Notes: generated from the letters alone by a model not told the origin. A stretch of DNA of 64,000 nt from Climacium dendroides (GCA_950106755.1 OX467092.1:9424001-9488000), one strand, 5' to 3'; positions 1-12,129 are shown, numbered from the stretch's first letter. Numbers and translations are program-made.

Positions 1-1791
1 AAATTCTACTGAAACCACTGTCAAATATTTGAGGTAGCAATTTTGTTACACTGGAAGGGTAGGGTACGCTCGGCCCCTCTCTGGTGAACTTTTTTTCCGA
101 AAAAATAAAGTTTAGTAATTTTTTTTTGAATATATTCTTTATTTCACCATATAAAACTTTTGGTTTTTGAAAAGTAATTTCCATAAAATTTTGGGATCTA
201 TTTTTAGCATTATTTTACACCAAACCTGCCCTACAACAATATTTGAGTGCACAACGTCACTATAGTTTGAAGAAAAGTCTTCAATGATGTCTTCATGTGA
301 TAAAGTCCAGAATTATTGTGAATATCCCTTTCTATCCTCATAACATTATACAACTATACAAAATACTGAAATTAGGTTGCCTTAACAATTACACAAAATA
401 TTGAAATTAGGATGCCTCAACGGTTAAGTTGCTTTACATCAAGAAAGTTACTTTACAAACCATCAAAGTCAAATATTTTTAAAAATATTTTCATTTGTAC
501 ACTTGGAGGTTCATAAATCCCAATTACAACAATACCTAATTAAAAAGTTATACAATAACTAAAAATATTTATATAGTGTCAAATGTTGAGAAATTTAGTA
601 TGTGGCAACCTAATTTCACTATTTTACTAAAGAAAAGGAGAAGAAAATTTTATATAGACTTTGACAACAATTTAAATTTCAGCAACTAGATCATCAAGAT
701 TAAAGGAATAAATTTTTTGTAAATCTTGAAACTCTAATTGGAAGGAGAGATAGGAAGTTAGTTGCTCGTTAGACGATGATGATTAGGTACATGTGACATG
801 TCATATCAACAAAATCAACTACAAACCTTAATCCCCAAATGTCCAAAGCCATTTTAGTTAAGCTTCAAGGAATTTTCTCTAAATTGAACAAAAAGCCAAC
901 ATTTTGATAAGTTGTATCAATTTTTTTGGAATAGTAACAGTACAAATTCAAACTAGACATGTTAGAGATCACATAGGAAAAGAAAACACAACAATATCAC
1001 TTATGAATTGAAAGATTATAATGTTTGATTATGAGGGTGTTAAAACTACAAAAGTGATTTGAAGTCTTTTTAGTCCTCTTTTCACACGTCAAATCTAAAA
1101 AATTGGTCACCAAAAATGTGCAAAGGATAAAGGGTTTAACATGCATTACTCCAATCAAGTTTATGGCTTCTCAAAATCTACTCTACAATTTTTTTTTAAA
1201 TGAATTTCTAATGTGATTTTTTCTCCCAAGAGCTCTCAACACTAGGGAAAGTCAAGATTGCAATGGACACCCTTGCACAAAATCTTGAATAGAAAAGTCA
1301 TAATCAATTATTTTCAGAATCGGATTTTTGATGCTAAAACTAGACTTCTAAAAGAATTTTTCAAAAAATACAAACTACTAAAAATAGCAACCGGATTAGA
1401 TTTTATTTAACCTCAAAGTATTATTGACACCAAAATTTGATCCCTCAAGCATTTAGGGGTTAAGGACTCACAAAGACACCTCAAGCTCATGTTGAAAAAA
1501 GTATTGCTGTGGGCTTTTGATGTGCAATCTTTGAATAATAAAATCAATGAAATCAGCTCTTGTTTCAGGCCCACCCACCCAGAAATGGACCTCACCCCTT
1601 TTTCTTTTTCCATGTACCATATTTTAGAAGTACCTATACTCGATATCAGGCAATCGGTAGTCGGTAATATGGGCGGTTGGAATTGTTCTTCAAATTGGGT
1701 ACACCTGCGTTTTTTTAACGTCAATAATGAATGTGTTTCAACTCTACCTTGAATTGTCGGTATAGACCTATGCTGCGCGTCCTGTACAGAC
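1..1791. other. AT-rich intergenic DNA, no gene
   Basis: I see no credible gene here; the open frames are short and unlike anything known. The stretch holds old dispersed repeats. About 1141-1490 read in reverse resembles about 3410-3780, and about 850-1030 resembles about 4200-4340 plus 4750-4775 in direct orientation. This is most likely degenerate transposon DNA. Confidence 0.6.
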
Positions 1792-1794
1792 TAA

Positions 1795-2048
1795 GAGCAT
1801 CCCCACCAGTGAGTTCCGTATTCTTAAAGCTTTAGGGAGAGGACCTCATGTGCAGATAGAGATACAGAAATTTCACCGCACCAACCTTTATCCAAAACTT
1901 GTATCTCTAAAATATACAGATTTCTGTAAAACTCTTCTCCAGTTCTGTATCCAGAGGCTCATATGGAGAACTCGCGAGGTCTCATCCGTATTTGATGTTC
2001 CAAGCTCAGTAAACAGATAGAGAAACGGAGGAGCTGGTGGGGATGCTC
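1795..2048. mobile_element. MITE, PIF/Harbinger type
   Basis: A 254-bp non-coding element has terminal inverted repeats beginning GAGCATCCCCACCAG at the left and ending CTGGTGGGGATGCTC at the right. A 3-bp TAA lies directly outside each end (1792-1794 and 2049-2051). A TWA target duplication is the hallmark of the PIF/Harbinger superfamily, and similar GAGCATC termini are common in plant MITEs. There is no transposase, so it would move only in trans. Confidence 0.8.
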
Positions 2049-2051
2049 TAA

Positions 2052-3074
2052 CGACGTCCACACCCTCCGTCGCCACAGCTCCAGTAATTCAACTTTCTAT
2101 TGATCATAGATATGCCAATGAAGCAAATGACCGTGATTTCACATTTTATTTATGCGTTGTAACGTTTCACGATCTTGTCTTCGGAACCTGAAAGAGCCTC
2201 CAGATCGATGACTTACAGTATGAATTTGAAAAGAAAATTGGAGATTGGAATCTGAAAGCTTTGGCCTGTATCCCATGGAGGCAACAACATTGGTTTTGTG
2301 ACTGGAGCTTCTGGAAGTACTAACTCATTACATTAAGGTAGCGGACCTCTTTCCGATCAGATCAGCCACCCATTTTTGTTAGTTAGGCTGCCATGTTTCT
2401 GATCACTTGTGGTTCAGGTGACAGCTCACACAGCACAAATGTTGGGGAGATGTACATTGAAAGGATACAATGATCACAAGATGTACATTGGAAGCCACGA
2501 TTATCACCTACATTGAAGCATGGGCGATTTTTTAATCAACCTATGGTTGGAAATATAGTGACCTTCCGCCCATTGTTTTCTAGCAATAGGCCATAATATT
2601 TAACAAGTCGAGTCTTATGTCGGTCATATAAGACACTGACACATTAAAAAAGGGCTGAAGAAACCATTCCATGACTTAACATAAGTAAAATACACCTATA
2701 TGATGAGAATAGGTTGAACAAAATCTTCACGACAAAAATTCATGGTAATTTTTTTTTGAGAAAGAAAAAATGTAAAAGAATATGAAATCCTTCTAAAGTC
2801 TATTTCTATAAACAGAAGCTTAATTATTTCACGGTCGATCACAAACAATGAAGCGCAGTTAGATCGAACACTTGTGCCTGTGAATTGTCTGTACACTTGT
2901 CTGTACTGTAAAGGCTTGTCTGCAAAATTTTATTGCCTGTGGCACAGAATTAGGACCAAGTCTAAAGGCGAAAACATTGCCAAAGATGTCCAAAAATACC
3001 ATGTGCTGCCAACCTCGAATTCTATCGCAAGATTCCATCTTGTCAGTGACCGAGGCCAACGAACGCCGGACGCC
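2052..3074. other. Intergenic, no gene seen
   Basis: No credible coding region. Base composition is slightly more balanced than in the flanks, and I see no clear repeat boundary. Confidence 0.5.
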
Positions 3075-3226
3075 TTAACCCATTAAGGACCAGGTCCATG
3101 AAGGTAGTGAAAAAGTGTCTGCAACTAACATGTTTTCATTAGTAGCCACTTTGGCTATTCATGAAAACATGTCAATTGCAACCACTTTTTCATTTCTTGT
3201 CATCGACCTGGTCCTTAATGGGTTAA
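3075..3226. repeat. 152-bp foldback, MITE-like hairpin
   Basis: The left arm starts TTAACCCATTAAGGACCAGG and the right arm ends with its reverse complement, CCTGGTCCTTAATGGGTTAA. The arms are about 73 bp and imperfect, with a short loop near 3148-3153. The outermost TTAA is its own complement, so the target duplication cannot be told from the arm: it could be TTAA, TAA or TA. It is probably a small foldback transposon; a small-RNA hairpin is the alternative. Confidence 0.7.
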
Positions 3227-4597
3227 ACACCCCCCTCGAGCAAAAGGAGGGTGCCTGTCTGACAGACGCAGTGGGACCTGCTCCTCCTCCGTTCCTTCTG
3301 TCTGTTCCCTTCCTCCCTGCCTTGGCCTTCGCTCCCTCCCTTGGCTCCTCCTCTTCTTCCTCCCTTCCTTCCTTGACTCCTATACTTTGCCCACAGATTT
3401 TTTCAACCTCAACCTTGTGTCTTTGCCTTTAGCCCCTGATTGTCCAAGGCACCAAATTTTCACGTTTCAAATATTGTGAAGTTAAATAAAACCTAACCAA
3501 CTTTTTATTTTTAGTAGTTTATATTTTTGCAAAACTCTATTCAAAGTATAATTTTAGCATTAAAAATGCTGATTTTAAAAATGAATGATTATGATTTTTC
3601 TATTCGCAAGGGTAGCCATTGCAATCTTGACTTCACGTAGTGTTGAGGGTTCTTGGAAATGAGCCTCAAATACACTAGATTGTGGAAAAAAAATCACATA
3701 AGAAATTCATTTAAAAAAAATTGTAGAATAGATTTTGGAAAGCCATAAATTGATTGGGGGTGGGCCTTATAACCTCATATTTTGGGGGGTGACCAACTTT
3801 GTAGATTTCATATGTGAAAAGAAGTTTGAAAGATTTTTGAACATATTGACTTTTCCAACATATTGACTACAAGGACAAGTTATAGCACATACATATTTCC
3901 TTTCTAAAAATGTTGAAATACAAAAGCCTTCACCTTTTAGAAGGGCTAGTGAAGCCTATGTTTAAAGTTAAATTTTGGTACATTGAACTTGCAATTGGTG
4001 GTAAAAGTCATTTTATAATCTTGGAACAATGTACTTGAACAAATTAACTAAAGAATCCTATGGTTGAATTCGTTTTAAAAAAATATTGATGAAAATTGTA
4101 ACCATGCTTTTGGAATGAATGGTAATTAAGAAGTATTTGAAATGAAATTTTAAGTTAAACATTTGATGCAAAAGAAAACATGTAACCCCTAAATGCTTAA
4201 GGCTTATTTTAAGCTTCTCGAGATTTGTTCTAAATTGAACAAAAGTCAATATTTTGATAAGTTGAATTAATTTTTTTTGAATTGTAACCGTACAAATTCA
4301 GACTAGACACATTAGAGATCACATAGGAAAAAAAACTGATTCTCAAGGCTTTACTTAACTTCACAATATTTGAAACGCGGAAATTTGGTACCTTGGATAA
4401 TTAGGGGATAAAGGCAAAGACACGGTTGAAGAAACTTGTGGCCAAAGGATAGGAGTCAAGAAAAGAAGGGAGGAAGTAGGAGGAGGGAGAAGAGGAGGAG
4501 CCAAGGCAGGGGGTGAAGGGAACGGACGGAGGGAATAGAGGGATAGCAGGGGCCCACTGCACATAACAAGTCTCCCTTTTGTTCGAGGGTGTTTAAC
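3220..4597. repeat. 1.4-kb element with long inverted arms
   Basis: The plus strand from about 3220 to 3490 and the reverse complement of about 4345-4597 are homologous over about 260 bp, sharing CT-rich blocks and the order of landmarks (CACCCTCGA, CCTTGGC, TTGACTCCTAT, TCAAATATTGTGAAG). The roughly 850 bp between is AT-rich with no gene. The left arm abuts the 3075-3226 hairpin at a shared GGGTTAA. It is a foldback or long-TIR non-autonomous element; I cannot assign a superfamily. Confidence 0.6.
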
Positions 4598-6023
4598 CCT
4601 AGAAGGCCCAAGGCCATTTCGGGTATGAAAACATCCTTGCTTTTCAAGCCTTATAAGTCTATATCTTGCTAAGGTATGAAAATCTCAACCATACAATCTT
4701 GTAGTGCACATATTGTAGATGATGTGGATCAAATTTGGAGTCATTTGACCACATGGATTGAAAGATTATAATGTTTTAGTGTTGAAAAAAGATGCTAAAA
4801 TTTTCTTAAAAACACATTTGGAGATGAAATTTGATTTTTAAACCTACTCACATGAAAAAAATTTAAACTAAAATGTGCTTTGAAATCAACATACAAACTC
4901 ATTGGTGGAAAAAAATTCATGAAAGTGACTCATTGTGTTTGCAAAATGACTTTGAAATGTCAAAAAAATAGGCAAAAAGGGTGCAAAAAACACATCTAAG
5001 GTTGAACCTACTACTAAAATGCTTCTTAGTCACTCATTACTTCTTTGATTAACACAAAATTTTAGCCACACAAACTAGGCAAGTATGCGCAACTTTCCCC
5101 CAAAAAAGTTTTGAAAATCGGGACACAGTATGAAGAGTAACAAGCCACCGAAGTGCATACTAACCAAAAAATGTTAGGGTTTTGAACTTTGAATTGCTTC
5201 CAAGCATTCAAAACAACTTGAATTGCTATGAAAATTTTACCACAATAACTAGACTTCTAGAAGAACGAAATCCATTAAATTTTATTGAAAAAAAACATTG
5301 GATGAAGGAGGTACAAGCCTTCAAAGTTGCAGCCATGACAATGCATTGTGTTGAACTCCAACTGAACCTATGAACTTTGAATGGTTTTCACAAACCCAAT
5401 TCGTCTTGGATTGATCTGAAAATTCTGCTACACAAACTAGACTAGTATGCGCAACTTTTCCAACAAGTTTTATTAAATTTGGTCATTAGATACAAAAGTT
5501 ACAGCACTTTGAATTGTACTTCCAAACTATGAACGGCCAGAATCTGTCCCCTTGGGCGGTCTAGGTTAACGTCCGGCGCCAACAACACCGACAAATAAAT
5601 GAATAAAAAACACTGTCTGTCTGTACCAACAAAAAAAAAATTGTTTTTTCGGTGACTTATATCCTAGAATACTGCCAGTCGAATGCATGCCGAGTAAGGA
5701 AAAAACGGAAATAATTTATAGAGTTGTCCATATGTGTACGTTCATACACAAAATCATCTGTTGCCAGTAAATTTCATTGAAACCTTACCAAATATAAAGA
5801 AAGATTTACCGATTTCATCCATTTTTTCACCCATTGTCCTCAGTGTCAAAATCACCAGTGCCAAAACTTACTACTGGAAATTCCTCCAAAACTATACAGA
5901 CTTCCCATAGATTGATGCCAGGAACCCGGAGATCGATCGACTCGCAATCGGACTGAACCCGGGGAACGCAAATCCCTGTAAAAGCAGCACTATGACACGG
6001 CTGGTTGCGGAATCCTGTTCCGA
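4598..6023. other. Intergenic, upstream of the 6024 gene
   Basis: AT-rich to about 5500, then more mixed sequence. No gene recognised. The last 300 bases are less AT-rich and presumably contain the promoter and leader of the following gene, but I cannot point to a specific element. Confidence 0.5.
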
Positions 6024-7353
6024 ATGAAGCTGACTCTGCTAAGCGGGCTACAAAGCTTGGAATCAAGAGCAGGAATGGAAAGCTCAAATAGTTTGGGGAG
6101 TCCTCATCAGGCTTGTGTCTCAGTAGCAAACGGTACTCCGGGCGACACTTCTTCTAGTAGTAGTCAGGGTCATGTGGTGGTGAACATTCGAACGAGTACT
6201 CGAAGCAAGGTGACGAACGAGATTGAGGCCGACTGCTTGGAACAGATAGCGAACGTGCCTCGACTGCGCCTCATTCTCCACGACTGGGAGAGCAAGTACG
6301 GCGAGTCCAAGAGCCGGATCGACCGGAAGGAGTTGTTGAGTGAGAGAGTGAAGAGCGAGATCTACAACCTGGTTGGGTTCTTCAGTGCCTTTCAAGGCTT
6401 GGTGCTCACCGCTGTCTCCCAAGCCTCCGCTCTGACCTGCCACAACTGGTGGGGGCCGTTCGCGTTGTCGCTGCTGTGCTCGATTGCCACTCTGTTCGGC
6501 GTTTGCCACAAGTTTTACAACTTCTTCGAGTGGAAACGCGCCGCCGAAAAGGAGACGCAGCACTCCAAGGTATGATACGTAAATCGATACCTTGACATCG
6601 ATTAATTTCCTGACCGAATTTTGATTATTTAGGTCTCGTTCAAGGTTACATCAAGATTCCCTCTCTGATTTGTCGGTATGGGGAGTTGTGGGCTTGTGTA
6701 GTGTTTTGGAGTACTGGGTAATTGGAATTCGTTTGCTAGTTGTAATCTCGATGAGGAGTCAGCCAGAGGTAATTACAATCTAGAGGTAGCCAGTCAGTCG
6801 AGAAGAGGTTAGGGGTTGCGTTATAAGCCATACCCGGAGTCGTGGATCATAAAAGAGTTTAACGTTTGCGTACTATGAAGGAAATGAAACTGAGTTTACC
6901 ATCTCATTGGAACCCTTACCACCTGCAAAGTGGTAAACTCCGTCTCATTACCATGATGACGGTCGACCGTGTGTAGAGCACTTTGTCTTGCACGTTCCCG
7001 CGTAATGGGATGTTGCCATCTATCTTTTGCAGCGGTTAGATCGACGTATTCTAGCTTTTCCATGGCTGCTAAGTTGCTGCTAAGAACGAATGCACTGTCG
7101 GTAACCGTGATTTCAGGTGCTGAAGACGCAAATCCATCTCTTGAAGAAGTATGGGAATAGATTTGACTTCACAGCGCACGCTCCCGACATAAACGACCAG
7201 GAGGAGAAGGAAAAGAGGAAGAAGCGGAAGAGCTTTTTGAATTTTGTGGTGTCTAGCCGTTACTTCATTCTCGCTTTGTTGGTCATCCTCACCATGCTTC
7301 TGTTCTCCTCGATCATCCTGGTTTCTACTGTGCGAATCCTTTGTTACAGATAA
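6024..7353 (+). CDS. Putative membrane protein, unknown function
   Basis: I do not recognise this gene beyond general likeness to uncharacterised plant membrane proteins. There are two exons: 6024-6569 and 7117-7353, with a GTATGA donor at 6570 and a TTTCAG acceptor ending at 7116, joining in phase 0 to give 260 aa. The first 60 residues are Ser/Gly-rich and probably disordered; a second Met at residue 18 could be the true start. Hydrophobic segments lie near residues 115-136, 143-164 and 228-255. A very basic stretch (about 211-222, KEKRKKRKS) precedes the third helix, which suggests a cytosolic loop. A soluble helical part (about 64-110) precedes the first helix. No catalytic motif is visible. 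The intron, codon use and clean phase support a real gene. Its subcellular site is not evident. Confidence 0.75.
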
Positions 7354-7740
7354 AATCCTGCCCAACATTTGCTGGCTCTAGCTAGTTGCACTGAAGGCAA
7401 GGAGGCCTGGCATTGAAGAAAAGCTACACCTGCAGTGAATGTGAGGAGGTAGAGTACATTCGTTGCGAAAATAATGAACCAGTGCTTTAATATAGTGTGC
7501 CAGAGCCTCTTATAATTACCTGCTTATTATAACTAACTCTACACTCACTGCTTCAAAACTCTGCTTGAAAAGGACATTTGTTGGCTCTGGACCGACAATT
7601 TGACATCCGTAGTGAATTTAAGAAAGTTTCAGTAGTTTATTACTTGAGAATCAAGCCTGTGTTACAGTGATCCAGAGTCGCTCGTAGCGTATAGCTACTT
7701 GTTTTTTAAATTTATTTAACGTTGACTAAGTTTGAGGATC

Positions 7741-8724
7741 ATGGCAAGACACAGTACCACACTGGAGAACGGAACAGACTCTCAGTTTGAGGTCAGATCT
7801 GAAAGTTCTTCCGGTGTACACACTCTGCTCACTGCCCTCAACCCTGGAGACTCCTACATATTGGTGCGAGGCTCCAGTGATACATATCTGCAACATTGGG
7901 TGGTGGTGGGCGACTCTCCCGTGGTGAACTTCAGCAGCGATGAGCTCGTGGACAATGAGAAAATCACCATTGTTTGGAATGGCACTGAGAATAAGTATAA
8001 GAAGGAGTCGGTGCTGCGCTACAGCTCCTCCAGGTCTCGCAACAAGTGGGTCTTCTGTCCTTCACTCATCTGGATTTAATTACACAGTTCTTATGCCTGG
8101 TTAGTACTTGGTTTCACTAATGAGGTTATCATCTGACTTATCATTGAAGCACGAGAGTGAGATTAGCATCTTCATGGAACCATTTGATTCTAAATAGAGA
8201 TGATTGGATAATAATGAAGTGCCCCGCCTTGATACATAGCGTATGTTCGCACTTGCTGTTAGGGGTGATGTTCGCAATGTGAATCTGGTCCAGAAGTAGG
8301 TCTGAATTCCTTCCTAAGACCCTCAGTAACAACACTCTTGAACACCAAGTAAGAACAGTAAGACTCAGAAAGACTGTGGATTGTTAGTTAGATTGTGAGC
8401 TACAGATTGTGAGGCCGATTGTGAGGCCGATTGTTAGTGCTTGCAAGTTTTCATGCATGGAAGTGGTGTAACATTCGTGGTGCTTGTGATTCTAGGTCAA
8501 ACGGGCAGAGACCACAACAACCCGGGAGTGCTTCCATAACGCCGAATACTGGCAAACCACCATCAGGGATCATCAAAAGGTTTTTCTCCTTCGAAAGATT
8601 TTCCTTCGCCAGACGTTCTCCTGAGGCTGATGCATCTCTGCGATCCACGACCTCCGAACCCATTCCCGAATCAGATGTGAGCTTAACACTAAAATCGTCC
8701 AGACACAGCAACATCAGCATTTGA
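7741..8724 (+). CDS. Small soluble protein, unknown function
   Basis: I do not recognise this gene. My model has exon 1 at 7741-8033 and exon 2 at 8496-8724. The donor (CCAG/GTCTCG) and acceptor (GATTCTAG/GTCA) join in phase 2, making an Arg codon and a 173-aa protein. The first 95 residues look like a compact beta-rich domain with NxT sites and the phrases LNPGDSYILVRGS and EKITIVWNGTENKYKK. The second exon is Ser/Pro/Arg-rich and probably disordered, with RFFSFERFSFARRSPE. There is no transmembrane segment or clear signal peptide. Only 387 bp separate it from the end of the 6024 gene on the same strand, so that gene's 3' UTR and this promoter are close. If the splice is wrong, exon 1 reads on to a stop near 8079. 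Confidence 0.6.
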
Positions 8725-11053
8725 TCGAGAAGCATTTCATTTTATAGTGTAAAACCATTTCCACATGACTGAGGAGATGGTAGGGAATGGAGTGAGGAGT
8801 GTGCCATGGCGGTTACGATTCGAATCATGGAGCAACCGTGACAGGCTCAAAGCAAAACTTAGTACTCAATTTGTGCTTCAATCTTGGTTCTTAATTTGTG
8901 CTTCGAGCTTGCTCTCATCAATACTTGCCTCTTGATCTGCATCACACCTCTACAGTGGTGAATCTCTTATCAAATGATTGTTGGTCTGTCTTTTGATAGA
9001 AACTCTTGCTACTCAAGTTAATTCAACTACTGCACCCTGCGATAATATTAACGCTAAGTCTTTTAGTAATTCTGGACATACTCGAATTTGTGAGGTGCAC
9101 TAATATGATAGCTGAGAGTGTTTTGGATAAAATTCAATATTATTTCACGGTCCACACTTTTTACATAGTTACTCTCTCAAATATTGTCAGACTTTCATCC
9201 AAGGTAAAACAGCCCACTGTGGTCAAAATGAAGGATTTGACATCATCTTGTTGTTGAAATTTTTCAATTTTTTTCCCACGTTAGTACAAGTGTGAGAAAC
9301 AGCAAGTGCAGTTGAAATTAAATTTTTTTGACAAAGTATGAATTCGCTAGGAATTTTTGAAGTGTTCAGCCCAAAAGAGTCTGTAGACTACCTCATAACC
9401 AACAAAATCTGAATCTGTAATGTTCATCTCACTACCTAATGCAGTCAAAATAATTTCTATTATGAAAGGCCAAAAAAATCAATTTTTACAATGAACTTCA
9501 CACTGAAAAATCAAAAGTTCCTAATGAGGTTAGTGTTCACTCCATTGCTGTCATGTAAGACATGCATTGTGGTCCACTTCTCACTTACTCAAAAAAAACC
9601 CATAATGGGTCATTTCCTAGGCGACCGCAATGGGTCATTTGACTACAATGGGTTGTTTTAACTTAACTCTTGTCCAAGTCACATGCAACTCTCATTTGGA
9701 TCCAAAAGCATTACAGAAAATTTGGAGCCTCTACAGGGTTGTTTGACTTTTTATAGATGTGCAAATTTAAGTGATTTTCTTTTTTTTAAAAATTTTAGTC
9801 CTTGGCATAGCATGGTACACAAGGTGATCTTGTGGGCAATAAATATATTTTCTTCTATTAATTTTTTTAATTTTTTGGATATTTTTTTTCTCTTATTACA
9901 CATTTTCATGAAGGAATTCAACTTGAGTAGGGTCTAGATTTCTTGTAATGGTTAGCATCAAATCTCATTCATCAAACAATATCCAAATGAGTGCCATAGC
10001 TCTCACACTATTCAAACTCTTGCAAGTACATATTGAATTAACTTGTGTAACGTGGAAACATCCAATATTGTCTCAATATCCACTTCTACACAATAGACTT
10101 CCTTTAAAGTGTCCCCCCAAAGTGTAACTAAACCATCTTCAAACTTAATTGCAATTGATTGACTGTAGTTGCTAATTTTTTTAAATTTTGGTTTCAAAAC
10201 CATAATCAATTGTTGACTTTTTCACACTAATGTGGCACTATCCCATTGGCAAACCATCACTATTGCCATTATAAATTGCAACTCGTAACCTTTTTTCCTT
10301 TCAACTTGCTTCCTACACCCTTGGATCATGAAAATCAAAGGTTGTGATTGAAAAATGTACAATACAACTAGTAATGTACAATACCCAATTTGCCACTAGC
10401 ACAACTCATTGGTTATCTAATACAAAAAAGTTTTTTTAGAGTGAAGTTTAGAATGCCCTAGGTAATTCCACTTTGTAATTTCATAGAAATTAGATGCCTT
10501 TTCCAAAAATTCTATTTTTTTAATTTATAATTTATAATTGCTAATGCTAAAAATATTTCTAGAAAAGGTGCCTCCAACTATGCTAAATTGCTTATTTTGA
10601 TGGTTTTAAGTGTTTCCACCTCCGTGAAGATTCTTGACGCCTTGACGATCAATAAACTGCCCCCTCACAAGATTCACTGAGGAAACATCCACGGGATGAA
10701 TGAAAAAGGAGGAGCATTCATCCCTTGCCTTATCCTATGATGGCTTTCCCGGAATCGCCCCTGCTGTCTCGAATGCAGCCTTACCATCTCAGAGGTGGCG
10801 ATTCTTACAACAATTGCGGTTCCCCAATCGAAAAAATCAGCTGTTTCCATGTTTTGAAGCTCTCCTCACTACGGGCGTGCAATTTTCGAATGTCCAATTC
10901 TTCATTTGGCTAGTATTGCTGGTTCCAGTATCGCTTGCAGGGTTTAAGGTTTTAAGGGGATTGCTTGCGAGCATCTAGCTTCGAGGAATGATGTTGCAAT
11001 AGGATTCTTCGCTGCTGCGACTTGCACTGGTTTTATTGATAGAAAACGCGGAG
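8725..11053. other. Intergenic with repeats
   Basis: No gene I can support. It contains the inverted-repeat element at 9203-9662. From about 10600 the sequence becomes less AT-rich and presumably carries the promoter and 5' UTR of the 11054 gene. A short open frame at 10700-10978 ends just upstream and lacks support as a gene. Confidence 0.5.
9203..9662. repeat. 460-bp inverted-repeat element
   Basis: The ends at about 9203-9231 and 9634-9662 are imperfect inverted repeats; both contain the sequence AAAACARCCCAYTGTRGTCA read inward. The interior is AT-rich and non-coding. A related sequence lies directly outside CACTA-A at about 33424-33496, so this is a dispersed family. MITE-like; superfamily not determined. 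Confidence 0.5.
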
Positions 11054-12118
11054 ATGGCGACGCCTACCGTGGCAATGGTGGCAACCGCAGCAGTTCCGTT
11101 TTTTCCAGCTCGTAATCATGTGTTTTTTCTCAAGGGGAGGATGTCTGTAATGCCTTTTACAATCCCGAGAGTTGAAACCCTTGGCAACTTACAAACCTTC
11201 GCGAATTCGCAATCGCTTTCGAGGTCGTCCTTCTTGAGCTTGACTCCCTTGGCATTGCGATGGAGAGGTTCCAGAGAATTCACAGTTTCTCGCGCAGTGA
11301 CGAGTGAAACCTCCGAATCGGTCGAATCAAAGCTTGAGAGTGAGTTGGGAGGTGGCAATGGCGGCAACAACAACGACGATGGCAGTGGCGGTGGCAACGG
11401 CGGAGGCGGGGACGCGGTCAGCTGGATTTCCAGCGCCCTCGTGTTCGCCTTCTACGGGGCTCTCATCTTCTACGCCGCCGTTCTGGCTCCCGGACAAACC
11501 CCCTACCGCGACCAATACTTCGTCGAGAAGCTGGTAGGGCTCCGCTCCAACGACGGCTTCGTCATCAACACCATCCTCTTCTGCGAGTTTTACATCATGG
11601 GGCTCTGGCCCGTGGTGTACTCTTGTCTCCTTTTGCCATCCGCGCGGAACAAGAAAGGAGGCGTGCCGGCGTGGCCGTTCTTGGTGCTGTCGTTTGCAGT
11701 CGGTGCTGGTGCTCTCTTGCCCTATTTCGGACTTTGGCAACCCCCGCCTCCGAAAGTGACGAACGAAGAGCTCAAGAAGTTCCCACTGAACGTGTTGGAA
11801 AATAAGCTGGTTGCATATGGAGCTCTGCTTTCGGGAGTGGGATTGGGCGTCACGGCTGCACTTGCGGGAGCAGAGCAGTGGACTGAGATGTTGCAGTATG
11901 TGAGGGAGAGCAAATTTATTCACATCATGAGCGTCGATTTCTTGACGTTGAGCACGTTGGCACCGTTCTGGGTGTACAACGACATGGCGATGCGGAGATG
12001 GCTGGACAAAGGAGCATGGTTGCTACCACTGGCGCTGGTGCCTTACCTCGGCCCTGCGCTGTATCTCATTTTACGACCTCCACTGCCGCTCTCCATGGTC
12101 GAAGACTCGGAGCCTTAA
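11054..12118 (+). CDS. Probable plastid multi-pass membrane protein
   Basis: A single-exon gene of 354 aa. The ATG at 11054 is chosen because it starts a Ser/Thr/Arg-rich leader with few acids (about residues 1-75), typical of a chloroplast transit peptide; the frame is open a little further upstream but without another ATG. A Gly/Asn-rich linker follows (about 97-123). Then come about six hydrophobic segments: FAFYGALIFYAAVLAPG, the FCEFYIMGLWPVVYSCLLL region, FLVLSFAVGAGALLPYFG, AYGALLSGVGLGVTAALAG, a segment around SVDFLTLSTLAPFWVYND, and LLPLALVPYLGPALYLIL. The membrane part resembles uncharacterised integral proteins shared by cyanobacteria and chloroplasts, where similar proteins sit in thylakoid or envelope membranes; I recall no exact family name. 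GC content is much higher than in the flanks, as expected for a coding exon. Function unknown. Confidence 0.85.
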   Translation: MATPTVAMVATAAVPFFPARNHVFFLKGRMSVMPFTIPRVETLGNLQTFANSQSLSRSSFLSLTPLALRWRGSREFTVSRAVTSETSESVESKLESELGGGNGGNNNDDGSGGGNGGGGDAVSWISSALVFAFYGALIFYAAVLAPGQTPYRDQYFVEKLVGLRSNDGFVINTILFCEFYIMGLWPVVYSCLLLPSARNKKGGVPAWPFLVLSFAVGAGALLPYFGLWQPPPPKVTNEELKKFPLNVLENKLVAYGALLSGVGLGVTAALAGAEQWTEMLQYVRESKFIHIMSVDFLTLSTLAPFWVYNDMAMRRWLDKGAWLLPLALVPYLGPALYLILRPPLPLSMVEDSEP

Positions 12119-12129
12119 ACCCTAATTTG

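Noticed and set aside
10700..10978. 92-codon open frame before the 11054 gene
   Set aside because: Two frames overlap here and the sequence most likely is promoter or leader of the next gene; nothing recognisable in the protein.
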